Shown piece by piece: positions 28,977 through 36,620 of a stretch of DNA of 41,379 nucleotides. The position numbers and the translations under genes were made by a program. The first letter of the stretch is position 1. The number at the start of each line of letters is the position of its first letter. The notes beneath the pieces are model-generated. The model made no database searches, had not been told where the DNA came from, and saw only the letters and a program-made list of their open reading frames with translations. The stretch comes from Candidatus Poribacteria bacterium (GTDB taxonomy: Bacteria > Poribacteria > WGA-4E > PCPOR2b), in contig JAGWBT010000010.1 in assembly GCA_021295755.1 (NCBI GenBank), forward strand, positions 1 through 41,379, written 5' to 3'.

Positions 28977-29540
28977 TTATTGTACAATCTTCTGGATGGC
29001 TTCGTATTTTTCCTTAATCATTTCCTTGCCTTCAGGGCATAATTTATTCCAACTTCGTTCTAATTTTGCCCTTACCCAAGCTGTTCCCTCATCAATTTCC
29101 ATCTGATGTTGAACAAAAACTAGGTAAAACAAAGATGGAATTTGATCAATGTGAGCTATGGCATCGGCACTGGCAAGGCAAACTGCTTCTGCTGTTTGTT
29201 TCTCTATATTGATACTTCCCCGATGAGAAACAATGCACTGCTTGACAGCGATTATCGCATCTTCAGGATAGCCGAGAGATCTTAAGATGTTATCCGCCTC
29301 TTGAGCACTGTGAAGATGATGTTCTGAGGTAAGGGATTCTTCCTTGATACCGGCATAGTCGTGTAACAAGGCAGCAATTTGGACAATCTCTGGATCGGCT
29401 TCCAACTTTTTTGCCAGTAGCTTGCCGTACTTCACAACAAGTGTAATGTGATGACTCCAAATACCATACCCATACTTGTTAGTTTCTTTTTTACACGCTT
29501 CTTCAACGATGCTTCTGATTGTCGGATTTATCTGCCTCAT
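28977..29540 (-). CDS. HD-domain phosphohydrolase in the RNR operon
   Basis: A 187-residue HD-superfamily metal-dependent phosphohydrolase. The metal ligands appear in the right order: H30/H31 in WSHHITL, H60-D61 in ALLHDYAG, H74/H75 in SEHHLHSA, H106 in VSHRGS and D126 in ASADAIAH. Members hydrolyse nucleotides, (p)ppGpp, cyclic dinucleotides or other phosphate esters. Its ATG lies 9 bases after the nrdJ stop codon on the same strand, and a TAGGG ribosome site overlaps that stop, so it is very likely translated from the nrdR-nrdJ transcript. A role in (deoxy)nucleotide balance is inferred from this position. The substrate is not known. Confidence 0.8.
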   Translation of the reverse strand: MRQINPTIRSIVEEACKKETNKYGYGIWSHHITLVVKYGKLLAKKLEADPEIVQIAALLHDYAGIKEESLTSEHHLHSAQEADNILRSLGYPEDAIIAVKQCIVSHRGSINIEKQTAEAVCLASADAIAHIDQIPSLFYLVFVQHQMEIDEGTAWVRAKLERSWNKLCPEGKEMIKEKYEAIQKIVQ

Positions 29541-29549
29541 ACTTCAACC

Positions 29550-31172
29550 CTACGAACATCCACTCGTCGCACCGCAATTCAAACAGCGATAACAGGTGCC
29601 GTTCCGCACCATGATTGTCCCGCAATCATGACAGGGAGGGGCATCTGACTGCATCGCTGCGACGCGTTTTTCGCGCGCTTCTAGTCTTTGGGCGCTTTCC
29701 TCCTGATTGATGTCATCTCCATAAGGGTGCAGCTGCTGTGGCTGGGTAAGCTGATCGCCAAGGCTTCCGTCTCCCTCGGCAAGCACTTCGCTTTGGGGCA
29801 CGAATTTCAGTCCTAGCCAGCGGAATACATAGTCGATGATTGACTTTGCTATTGGGATATCCTTATTGTTGGTAAATCCCGCAGGCTCAAATCCGACGTG
29901 ACTGAACTTGCTGACCAGTGATTCCATCGGAACACCGTATTGTAACGAGATTGAGGTCATTGTCGCGATCGTATCCATCAATCCAGAAATAACAGAGCCT
30001 TCCTTCGACATCTTGAGGAACACCTCGCCGGGGCTGCCATCTTCATAAAATCCAACGGTAATGTAACCTTCGTGACCCGCAACACTGAATTTGTGGGTGA
30101 TTGAATCGCGTTCATTGGGCAGACGACGGCGGATGGGGCGCGTTTCCTGTTCCTCTTCCTCCACTTCCGCTCTGGTGGTGCTGAGAGGTTGCGACAGTTT
30201 CGATCCATCCCGATAGAGCGCTACCGCCTTCAATCCCAGTTTCCATGCCTCAACGTAAAGGTTCTCGACCTCTTCAACCGTTGTTTCGTGGGGCATGTTG
30301 ATGGTTTTGGATATCGACCCACTCAGAAATGGCTGCGTTGCAGCCACCATGCGAACATGCGCCATCGGCTCAATGTAACGCTGACCGTAATTCCCACATT
30401 TGTTGGCGCAATCAAAGACAGGTAGGTGTTCATCTTTCAGATGCGGTGCACCTTCGATGGTCATCATACCACAAATTACCTTGCTTGCTTCTTCAATTTG
30501 CTGCTGTGTAAATCCCAATTCACTCAATAGATCAAAGCCCGGCGCGTTATATTTTTCTGGGCCAAATCCGAGACGCGCCATCCCTTCCTCTCCGACAGTG
30601 TAGGCGTTAAACGCATGCGCCAGCTCAAAAACGGAGGATAGCGTCGCTTCGATCTGACCGATCTCTTCGTCAGTCAAACCCTTCTCTTTAAGTGAGACAT
30701 TATTGATATGCGCCGAACCGATTAGCGAGGAAGTACCTTGCACATAGGTTACAATGTCGTCAATCTCTTTGTCTGTATAACCGAGCTTTTTCAGTGCGCG
30801 TGGTACCGATTGGTTGATAATTTTGAAGTAACCGCCGCCCGCCAACTTCTTGAATTTCACAAGCGCAAATTCGGGTTCAACGCCGGTCGTATCGCATTCC
30901 ATCAGTAGCCCTATGGTACCGGTAGGCGCTAGCACCGTTGCTTGTGCATTCCGATAGCCGTAGCGCTCACCCATTTCAACCGCATCATCCCATGTCTGTT
31001 GTGCTGCCTTCAAAAGGTTAGGTGGGCAGACATCTGGGTTAATGCGATAGGCTGCGGAACGATTCGCGGTTCTTATCGAAACTGGGGAAGGGACCTTTGA
31101 CCGCAGCCATCTCAGCGGATGCCCGATACGCTTCACCACAGAGGATTGCTGTAAGCGCACCGGCGATGGCAT
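29550..31172 (-). CDS. nrdJ: B12-dependent ribonucleotide reductase, C-terminal fragment (frameshifted)
   Basis: This frame holds the second half of the class II reductase. The homologous part begins at about AAYRINPDVCP (near 31055); the residues before that, from 31172, are out-of-frame sequence. It contains ATVLAPTGTIGLLMECDTTGVEP, the barrel strand that carries the phosphate-binding PTGT, then NMPHETTVEEV, a TSCPD-type domain (GSPGEVFLKMSKEGS), and the C-terminal cysteine cluster CHDCG...CYRCLNCGATSGCS, which relays electrons to the active site. On its own it lacks the radical cysteine and cobalamin-side residues. It needs fusion to the frame at 31039-32679 to make a working enzyme. Confidence 0.9.
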   Translation of the reverse strand: MPSPVRLQQSSVVKRIGHPLRWLRSKVPSPVSIRTANRSAAYRINPDVCPPNLLKAAQQTWDDAVEMGERYGYRNAQATVLAPTGTIGLLMECDTTGVEPEFALVKFKKLAGGGYFKIINQSVPRALKKLGYTDKEIDDIVTYVQGTSSLIGSAHINNVSLKEKGLTDEEIGQIEATLSSVFELAHAFNAYTVGEEGMARLGFGPEKYNAPGFDLLSELGFTQQQIEEASKVICGMMTIEGAPHLKDEHLPVFDCANKCGNYGQRYIEPMAHVRMVAATQPFLSGSISKTINMPHETTVEEVENLYVEAWKLGLKAVALYRDGSKLSQPLSTTRAEVEEEEQETRPIRRRLPNERDSITHKFSVAGHEGYITVGFYEDGSPGEVFLKMSKEGSVISGLMDTIATMTSISLQYGVPMESLVSKFSHVGFEPAGFTNNKDIPIAKSIIDYVFRWLGLKFVPQSEVLAEGDGSLGDQLTQPQQLHPYGDDINQEESAQRLEAREKRVAAMQSDAPPCHDCGTIMVRNGTCYRCLNCGATSGCS

Positions 31173-32679
31173 ATCCTTCTTCGCTGTCGTAGGGGATACC
31201 GTTGACCATCAGCAAAGTTCCCAGATTGGCATATCCCAGTCCGAGTGGTCGATAGTCGTGGCTGTTTTGAGCGATTGGCCCGGTTGGATAGGAGGAGAAA
31301 TCCACAAGGATTTCCTGACCGATGAAGAAGATTCGGCAGGCATGCTTGAACCCTTCGACATCAAAGTTTCCATCTTCATCGACGAATTTGAGTAGATTGA
31401 TAGAAGCGAGATTACATGCGGAGTCGTCAAGGAACATATATTCTGAACATGGATTACTGCTATAAATTCGATCGGTATTCGCGCAAGTATGCCAGTCGTT
31501 AATCGTCGTGTCAAACTGCATACCTGGATCCGCACAAGCCCAAGCGGCTTCGGAGATTTGACGCATGAGATCTTTGGCTTCAAATGTTTCACAGATTTCG
31601 CCCGTTGTACGGAACGTTGTATGCCATTTATCACCGCGTAGATAGGCATTCATGAATTCGTCCGTGATTCGGACAGAGTTATTTGAGTTTTGCCCTGAGA
31701 CGGTCTTATACGCTTCCCCATTGAAGTCAGAGGGATAACCAGCAGCGACAAGCGCTGCTACTTTCTTTTCCTCATTCACCTTCCAGTTGATGAAATCAAC
31801 GATTTCCGGGTGATCCATATCGAGGCATACCATCTTGGCCGCGCGTCTGGTAGTCCCTCCAGATTTGGTCGCCCCTGCCCCACGGTCAAAAACCTCAAGA
31901 AAAGACATCAGTCCGCTACTTGTCCCACCGCCGGAGAGTTTTTCTTGCCGCCCTCGAATCTTGAAAAAATTCGTTCCGGTCCCTGAGCCGTACTTAAAGA
32001 CACGCGCCTCATTTTTGACCAACTGGAAAATCGACATCAGGTCATCGTCAACAGCCTGTATGAAGCACGCACTGCATTGTGGGTGGTCGTAGTTATTCTC
32101 CGTCTGGACCACACTGCTCTTTTCAACGTCCCAATACCAGTTGCCGGTTCCGCCTGTAACTCCATATAGATGATATAGTCCACAATTAAACCAGACCGGC
32201 GAATTAAACGCACCGCGCTGCATCACGAGCAGGTCTGTCAGTTCCATCTCAAAAGCATCAGCATCCTCCGGTGTGGCAAAGTAGCCACCAAAAGCTTCGC
32301 CGGCATGGCGGATGGTATGCGCAACACGTTGGACGAGTTGACGAACGCTTGTTTCGCTATCCGTTTCAGGCACACCCGCTTTACGGAAATATTTGGACAC
32401 CGCAATATCCGCTGCCAACTGTGACCAGTTCGATGGGACCTCAACCTCATTTTTCTCAAAGATTGCCTCGCCTTTTTCATTATAGATCACCGAACTTCGA
32501 GGTTCCCACTCGATTGTATCGAATGGATGCACACCGGGCAAGGTATACCGTCGATCAATTTTCAAGCCCTGTTGTTGTGCAGTTTCTTCAAGAGAAGAGG
32601 GTTTGATGTCAGCAGTTTCATCCGATGGCACGGCGGCTATTGAATCCTGATTAACACCAAAATCGTTGGTTTGGGACAT
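31039..32679 (-). CDS. nrdJ: B12-dependent ribonucleotide reductase, N-terminal fragment (frameshifted)
   Basis: The first 546 residues of adenosylcobalamin-dependent (class II) ribonucleotide reductase, which converts ribonucleotides to deoxyribonucleotides for DNA synthesis without needing oxygen. Active-site parts are present: the redox cysteine in PQCSACFIQ, the glycine-rich KYGSGTGTNF, the NPCSE motif with the radical Cys, Asn and Glu, and the partner Cys in SACNLASINLL. The frame runs properly to FPSFDKNRE and then shifts, ending in a short false tail (SFRSLSH). About ten family residues that normally link this point to AAYRI are absent, so this looks like a small deletion. AAAGGA lies before the ATG. 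nrdR is 131 bases upstream. Confidence 0.92.
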   Translation of the reverse strand: MSQTNDFGVNQDSIAAVPSDETADIKPSSLEETAQQQGLKIDRRYTLPGVHPFDTIEWEPRSSVIYNEKGEAIFEKNEVEVPSNWSQLAADIAVSKYFRKAGVPETDSETSVRQLVQRVAHTIRHAGEAFGGYFATPEDADAFEMELTDLLVMQRGAFNSPVWFNCGLYHLYGVTGGTGNWYWDVEKSSVVQTENNYDHPQCSACFIQAVDDDLMSIFQLVKNEARVFKYGSGTGTNFFKIRGRQEKLSGGGTSSGLMSFLEVFDRGAGATKSGGTTRRAAKMVCLDMDHPEIVDFINWKVNEEKKVAALVAAGYPSDFNGEAYKTVSGQNSNNSVRITDEFMNAYLRGDKWHTTFRTTGEICETFEAKDLMRQISEAAWACADPGMQFDTTINDWHTCANTDRIYSSNPCSEYMFLDDSACNLASINLLKFVDEDGNFDVEGFKHACRIFFIGQEILVDFSSYPTGPIAQNSHDYRPLGLGYANLGTLLMVNGIPYDSEEGYAIAGALTAILCGEAYRASAEMAAVKGPFPSFDKNRESFRSLSH

Positions 32680-32810
32680 GTTGATTCCTTTCTTGCAGTT
32701 CCTTTCTTATGATTGCTAAAAAATTGCCGGATTCAGCAACTCGCTTACCTGTAATTCGTTGATAATTCCCCTAAATTCAACGCTCTTCCTGAACGATCAG
32801 TTTCATTAAT

Positions 32811-33266
32811 TTAATCATCAGGTGCTAATTGACGGAGCTCGTTTTCAAAATCTGCTGCATCTTTGAAATCACGGTAGACAGAAGCAAACCGAATATATGC
32901 GACACTATCCAAATTTTTGAGAGCATCCATAACAATCTCACCGATGATATGACTTTCGACTTCGGATTTGCGCATACTGATAATTTGTTGTTCGACATCC
33001 CCAATCAAGCGATCAATGGTTTCCTGACTAATCGAGCGTTTTTCACACGCCTTCATGATATTGCGCTTTAGCTTTTGCCGGTCAAAAGCTTCGCGGCGCT
33101 GGTCTTTCTTAATAATGAAAAGATCCAACACTTCAGCCCGCTCATACGTTGTAAACCGTTTTGAGCAATGGAGACACGCTCGGCGTCTACGGATGGCAGT
33201 CCCTCCGTCAGTATCCCGCTTGTCGATGACTCTTATGCTGGAACCATTGCAGTATGGACATTTCAT
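32811..33266 (-). CDS. nrdR: Transcriptional repressor NrdR
   Basis: A 151-residue repressor of ribonucleotide reductase genes. The N-terminal zinc ribbon uses C3, C6, C31 and C34 (CPYC and CLHC) with the basic GGTAIRRRRAC stretch that binds DNA. The ATP-cone domain (about residues 49-139) binds ATP or dATP and lets the protein sense deoxynucleotide supply. The length matches the family. It is the first gene of the nrdR-nrdJ-HD series, and two NrdR-box-like palindromes lie directly in front of its start codon, so it probably controls itself and the whole operon. Confidence 0.96.
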   Translation of the reverse strand: MKCPYCNGSSIRVIDKRDTDGGTAIRRRRACLHCSKRFTTYERAEVLDLFIIKKDQRREAFDRQKLKRNIMKACEKRSISQETIDRLIGDVEQQIISMRKSEVESHIIGEIVMDALKNLDSVAYIRFASVYRDFKDAADFENELRQLAPDD

Positions 33267-33270
33267 AGAA

Positions 33271-33286
33271 CACCAATATATTGTGT
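33271..33286. promoter_or_regulatory. NrdR box 1
   Basis: The sequence CACCAATATATTGTGT matches the NrdR box consensus acaCwAtATaTwGtgt over its last 13 positions. It lies 5 bases upstream of the nrdR start codon and overlaps the ribosome site, so a bound repressor would block both transcript growth and early translation signals. Confidence 0.7.
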
Positions 33287-33301
33287 ATAATTTCTTTTAC
33301 C

Positions 33302-33317
33302 ATACAATATGTTCGAT
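33302..33317. promoter_or_regulatory. NrdR box 2 (weaker)
   Basis: ATACAATATGTTCGAT keeps the CAATATgT core of the NrdR consensus but loses the right half. Its start is exactly 31 bp from the start of box 1, about three helical turns, the spacing expected for paired NrdR boxes. Confidence 0.55.
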
Positions 33318-33327
33318 AGGGGCTAAT

Positions 33328-33356
33328 ATAATAAACGATTATTAGTGATCTGTCAA
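33328..33356 (-). promoter_or_regulatory. Sigma-70-type promoter for nrdR-nrdJ-HD
   Basis: On the minus strand TTGACA (33351-33356), a 17-bp spacer and TATTAT (33328-33333). The start of transcription would fall near 33321, just upstream of both NrdR boxes, which fits repression by blocking the polymerase. Confidence 0.75.
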
Positions 33357-33575
33357 TAGTTTTTTCACAGAATCTCGATAGTTTTTTCTAAAAATTAACA
33401 ACCGAAATCCAAACAGATAATTCTTGCCGGATTTCGTGAAGATGTGGCACAATAAAATAACTGATAAATTTCCCGATGAATTAGTAAATCTATCGGTTTT
33501 GGTTTGCAAGTGCTAATCCAAGTTATGTGTGTTCGATTACTATAACAATTAAGAAAATGAGAGAAGGATATTTTC

Positions 33576-33659
33576 GTGTATTCAATGAAAACCGCTAAAC
33601 AAAGGCAGATTGGAGTCGTCGAAAGCGCATCAACATACCGGAAAGAAAGCTATCTATGA
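33576..33659 (+). CDS. Possible 27-residue leader peptide overlapping the MATE gene
   Basis: A short frame starts at a GTG (an in-frame ATG follows 3 codons later) with GAAGGA 7 bases upstream. It ends with a TGA that overlaps the MATE start codon as ATGA. The peptide is basic and hydrophilic (it includes MKTAKQRQIG and ends RKESYL). The coupling geometry suggests that its translation could control or feed ribosomes to the MATE gene. It is short and unknown to me, so a chance frame cannot be excluded. Confidence 0.4.
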   Translation: MYSMKTAKQRQIGVVESASTYRKESYL

Positions 33660-35014
33660 AGAAATCGAAGTACGACCTGACCCAAGGGAGCATTTTCAAG
33701 AATCTTATACATCTCGCTTGGCCCATTGCCCTCAGCAATATTTTGCAGGATTCTTTCAGTGTGGTTGATATGATTTTCGTCGGAAAATTGGGAGCCGAAG
33801 CGATTTCTGCCGTTGATATGAGCTCAAATCTTCAGCGGTTGATTAGTGTGCTTTCACTCGGCATCTCGATGGGAACAGTCGTTCTGGTTTCTCAATCAAT
33901 CGGTGCACAGCAGAGAGAGCAAGGGGAAAACATCGCAATGCAGGCGCTCATCTTAAGCATTGCATGTCCTCTTGTAATTGCGTGTATAGGCGTTCCGCTC
34001 GCTGAATTTGGATTGAGGCTACTCGGAGCAGAGGAAGAAGTGGTGCGACTCGGTGTACCTTACTTGCGTATCACACTGCTCGGTGGTATCATGATGTTCG
34101 TATCGATGACGTTAGGTTCCATTTTCAGAGCGGGTGGAGATTCAATAACACCGATGGTGGTCATGATTGTTTCAACGGTCTTAAATATTGTTCTAGATCC
34201 CTTGCTCATATTTGGGATTTGGAAATTTCCGCGTCTGGGTGTTGCAGGATCCGCTTATGCAAGCGTGATTGGTAGAAGCAGTGGGGTTGTGATTTTCCTT
34301 TATCTCTGCTTCATTGGACGTAGTGTCATCTCGCTGAAGCACGTTAAGCGCCGGGTAGATCTATCAGCAATGGGCAAAATCCTGCGCCTCGGAATTTTTA
34401 GTTCAATGCAAGGATTTTTGAGGCACGCCTCCCGGTTGGGGTTTATTCGAGTTGTGGCGATTTATGGAACGAACGCTGTGGCTGCCTACGCTATCTGTAT
34501 GCGCCTCCGCATCCTCGTGATGCACTTGGGTTTCGGATTCGCAAACGCTGTCGCGCCCATGGTGGGGCAGAATATCGGAGCAGGTCAGATTGACAGGGCA
34601 GAAAAATCTGCCAATCTTGCCGGTGGATTGGCAACGGTACTTATGGCTGTGCTTGGAAGCCTACTGTTTCTTTTTCCCCATTTTTGTATTAGGGTATTTA
34701 CTGGACAAACGGAAGTTATCACTGTCGGGAGTGTTTACCTCCGCTACCTATCAGCCACTTTCGCATTTATCGCAATTTCTATTGTATTTGGTCGTGCGCT
34801 CAACGGTGCTGGGGATACTGTTTCCCCGATGGTGATGACATTCATCTGTCAACTCGGTATTGGGCTGGCGCTAGTGATTTCGCTTTCCTTTTTAGTGGGA
34901 CTTAAGGGAGTCTGGATTGGTATCGCCCTATCAAATGTTGTGCAAGGCTTATTGATGTGGTGGTGGTTTAGACGAGGAACATGGAAGACCAAAGCACTGG
35001 TAAGCAAGAAATGA
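33656..35014 (+). CDS. MATE-family multidrug/toxin exporter
   Basis: A 452-residue inner-membrane exporter of the MATE family, which moves organic cations or other toxic compounds out against a Na+ or H+ gradient. About twelve hydrophobic helices form two related halves. The first half starts LIHLAWPIALSNILQDSFSV and VDMIFVGKLGAEAISAV, the typical MATE opening. FRAGGDSITPM near residue 160 and its counterpart ALNGAGDTVSPM near residue 380 are the repeated helix-breaking motifs, and MVGQNIGAGQ near residue 305 is the second-half hallmark. Its own ribosome site is weak (GGAAAG), so it may depend on coupling to the short frame that overlaps its start. The drug or metabolite is unknown. Confidence 0.92.
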   Translation: MKKSKYDLTQGSIFKNLIHLAWPIALSNILQDSFSVVDMIFVGKLGAEAISAVDMSSNLQRLISVLSLGISMGTVVLVSQSIGAQQREQGENIAMQALILSIACPLVIACIGVPLAEFGLRLLGAEEEVVRLGVPYLRITLLGGIMMFVSMTLGSIFRAGGDSITPMVVMIVSTVLNIVLDPLLIFGIWKFPRLGVAGSAYASVIGRSSGVVIFLYLCFIGRSVISLKHVKRRVDLSAMGKILRLGIFSSMQGFLRHASRLGFIRVVAIYGTNAVAAYAICMRLRILVMHLGFGFANAVAPMVGQNIGAGQIDRAEKSANLAGGLATVLMAVLGSLLFLFPHFCIRVFTGQTEVITVGSVYLRYLSATFAFIAISIVFGRALNGAGDTVSPMVMTFICQLGIGLALVISLSFLVGLKGVWIGIALSNVVQGLLMWWWFRRGTWKTKALVSKK

Positions 35015-35070
35015 TGTTACGATTATCACTAGCTGTTCTGTACACTTCGATGGTCATGATCAAACGGAAC

Positions 35071-35550
35071 TTATTCACCTCGCCAGATCTCAAATATTTG
35101 TATAACATCGTTCGCAAGGAGTTGTTGTGCAATCATTTCAAGTTTGGGTTGATCTAAGTCTCCGTGTATCCGGTACTTCTGTCCTGTCTGTGCGGTTTGG
35201 ACATCTGGAACTCCCATATCGTGTAGTCCCTTGAGAACACTATCACCCACAGCATCCGTTACCCCCGGTTTTAACCATACCTCAATGGTCCATACGGAAC
35301 TATCACTTTGTCTTGGGGTATGATTGTCGGAATGGCTATAGACGTAATTCTGCGTCACCGGATCAGCGAGCAGTTCCGCACCGATGCGCTCAATTGTATG
35401 AGAATTAATGTCTCCTTCGATCCAGTAGATTTGAACGGTGTGCACGGATTTTACGCCATCGAGCCCGAGATCAATGATATCCTGAAGAATACCTTGTCCG
35501 ATAGCATCCGGCGTTTCGGGTTTGTAACTAACTTCGATTTTCCATTTCAA
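35071..35550 (-). CDS. Tandem double PurS-like protein
   Basis: A 159-residue protein made of two PurS-like domains: residues 2-75 (VSYKPETPDAIGQGILQDI... to DPVTQNYVY) and 87-157 (VWLKPGVTDAVGDSVLKGL... to NDVIQIFEI). Each has the family plan of a K-P-x-x-x-D-A-x-G opening strand, a helix, a strand with a Gln or Tyr, and a helix ending in A-x-x-L-L-A-(D/N). PurS is normally an 80-residue subunit that bridges PurL and PurQ in the fourth step of purine synthesis. A pair like this also forms the start of some long PurL proteins. No purL or purQ lies nearby. The start is a TTG with AGGAAA about 9 bases upstream; there is no better start. Confidence 0.8.
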   Translation of the reverse strand: MKWKIEVSYKPETPDAIGQGILQDIIDLGLDGVKSVHTVQIYWIEGDINSHTIERIGAELLADPVTQNYVYSHSDNHTPRQSDSSVWTIEVWLKPGVTDAVGDSVLKGLHDMGVPDVQTAQTGQKYRIHGDLDQPKLEMIAQQLLANDVIQIFEIWRGE

Positions 35551-35597
35551 TTTTCGATTTTCCTATCTTAATTTCGATAAACTAAAAGGACTAAAAC

Positions 35598-35861
35598 GTG
35601 CCAACGGAAGAAGCCAGTGCCCGAACGCTGTTAATTATTGTCAGCGTCATCGGCGCTATTTTTACAATTGTAATGATTATCCTGTTCTTCAACGCAGCGC
35701 CTGCCCGCTCCGACATTCCAGACCATCAGACTTACACAGATCCAGCCGCTTGTCTGAAATGTCATCTGCGTGGGACCGAGCAATCGCCAACCATGCCACA
35801 TCTCAATGTCGGCAGCTGCCATATCTGCCATCGGTTGGCAAAGGAAAAGAAGCCGAAGTAA
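35598..35861 (+). CDS. Small membrane-anchored diheme c-type cytochrome
   Basis: An 87-residue protein with one N-terminal membrane helix (about residues 10-32) followed by a short periplasmic part holding two heme c attachment motifs, CLKCH (52-56) and CHICH (74-78), and a lysine-rich end. Extra His residues (H43, H68) and M66 could serve as second iron ligands. It resembles a minimal NapC/NirT-like or doubled-CxxCH electron carrier, but it is far shorter than those tetraheme proteins. The start is a GTG with AAAGGA 8 bases upstream. It is divergent from the PurS gene and converges on moaB. Heme maturation genes are not in the window. The electron partner is unknown. Confidence 0.72.
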   Translation: MPTEEASARTLLIIVSVIGAIFTIVMIILFFNAAPARSDIPDHQTYTDPAACLKCHLRGTEQSPTMPHLNVGSCHICHRLAKEKKPK

Positions 35862-35879
35862 CAAAACGCACCTATTTTC

Positions 35880-36404
35880 TTATCGTCCGACCTCCCATGC
35901 CAGATGCTGTAACTCCGGTCCGATCAGTTTTTCCCACGCTAACTGTACTGCAGCTGTTGAGCCGGGTGTCGAAATAACCACTTTTCCCCGGTACACGCCG
36001 GCGGTAGCACGCGATAGCATCGCTGCTGCTCCGACTTGGTCATAGCTGAACAGCCGAAAGAGTTCACCAAAGCCGGGCAGGGTTTTCTCTAAGGCTTGAT
36101 TCAGCACGTCGAAGGTTGTATCACGTGGGGCGATGCCTGTGCCGCCATTGAAAAGAATCATGCGCGCGTCCCCTGCTGCGAATTCGTCCAGTACCTCCTT
36201 GACCTGATCCGGTTCATCTTTGATGATGCGATAGCCCACGACCTCATTTCCGCCTGACGCCAGTTGTTCTCGGAGGTACGCTGCGTTCTTATCTGTTTCC
36301 GGGGTGCGTGTATCGCTGACGGTAACGATTGCCACGAGCACGGAACCGTGTTCCGCAGCCATCTCCCGATGCTGCTCGGTGCTCGTTGAAGTTTTTTCTG
36401 CCAT
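35880..36404 (-). CDS. moaB: Molybdenum cofactor biosynthesis protein B (MoaB/MogA family)
   Basis: A 174-residue protein of the MoaB/MogA family, which adenylates molybdopterin or otherwise helps insert molybdenum into the cofactor. Key segments are [13 protein letters not shown] near residue 28, the substrate loop [14 protein letters not shown] near residue 87, [28 protein letters not shown], and the C-terminal [25 protein letters not shown] that marks MoaB rather than MogA. The first 18 residues are a variable polar tail. A TTGACA-17-TATTCT promoter lies about 60 bases upstream. No other molybdenum genes are nearby. Confidence 0.92.
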   Translation of the reverse strand: MAEKTSTSTEQHREMAAEHGSVLVAIVTVSDTRTPETDKNAAYLREQLASGGNEVVGYRIIKDEPDQVKEVLDEFAAGDARMILFNGGTGIAPRDTTFDVLNQALEKTLPGFGELFRLFSYDQVGAAAMLSRATAGVYRGKVVISTPGSTAAVQLAWEKLIGPELQHLAWEVGR

Positions 36405-36461
36405 CTCTGTTCTCCCTAAAATTAGATACTATGGAATTTATTGCAAAAATCCTACGGATAT

Positions 36462-36490
36462 AGAATATGCCAAACGCCCCACATTGTCAA
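36462..36490 (-). promoter_or_regulatory. Sigma-70-type promoter for moaB
   Basis: On the minus strand TTGACA (36485-36490), a 17-bp spacer and TATTCT (36462-36467) precede moaB by about 60 bases. Confidence 0.65.
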
Positions 36491-36515
36491 GGCTAAATAG
36501 AAACTCAATCTGGGG

Positions 36516-36545
36516 TTGATGCAGTCGGTACAATCATGATAAAAT
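36516..36545 (+). promoter_or_regulatory. Possible promoter for the duplicated DUF5069-like gene
   Basis: TTGATG (36516-36521), an 18-bp spacer and TAAAAT (36540-36545) lie about 75 bases before the ATG at 36621. It is back to back with the moaB promoter. Confidence 0.45.
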
Positions 36546-36620
36546 GAACAAAACAATTCCTAAAATTGAAAAGGGTTGGGAACAAATTTACTAACTTCAA
36601 ATTAAGACAAGGAGCATAAT

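Larger units (their letters stand above)
33267..33575. other. Divergent intergenic region, nrdR / MATE
   Basis: This 309-base AT-rich region holds the nrdR promoter and two NrdR boxes on its left side, listed separately. Its right part (about 33360-33575) should hold the MATE promoter. A TATAAC lies at 33541-33546 but no good -35 hexamer precedes it. No other gene or RNA is seen. Confidence 0.5.
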
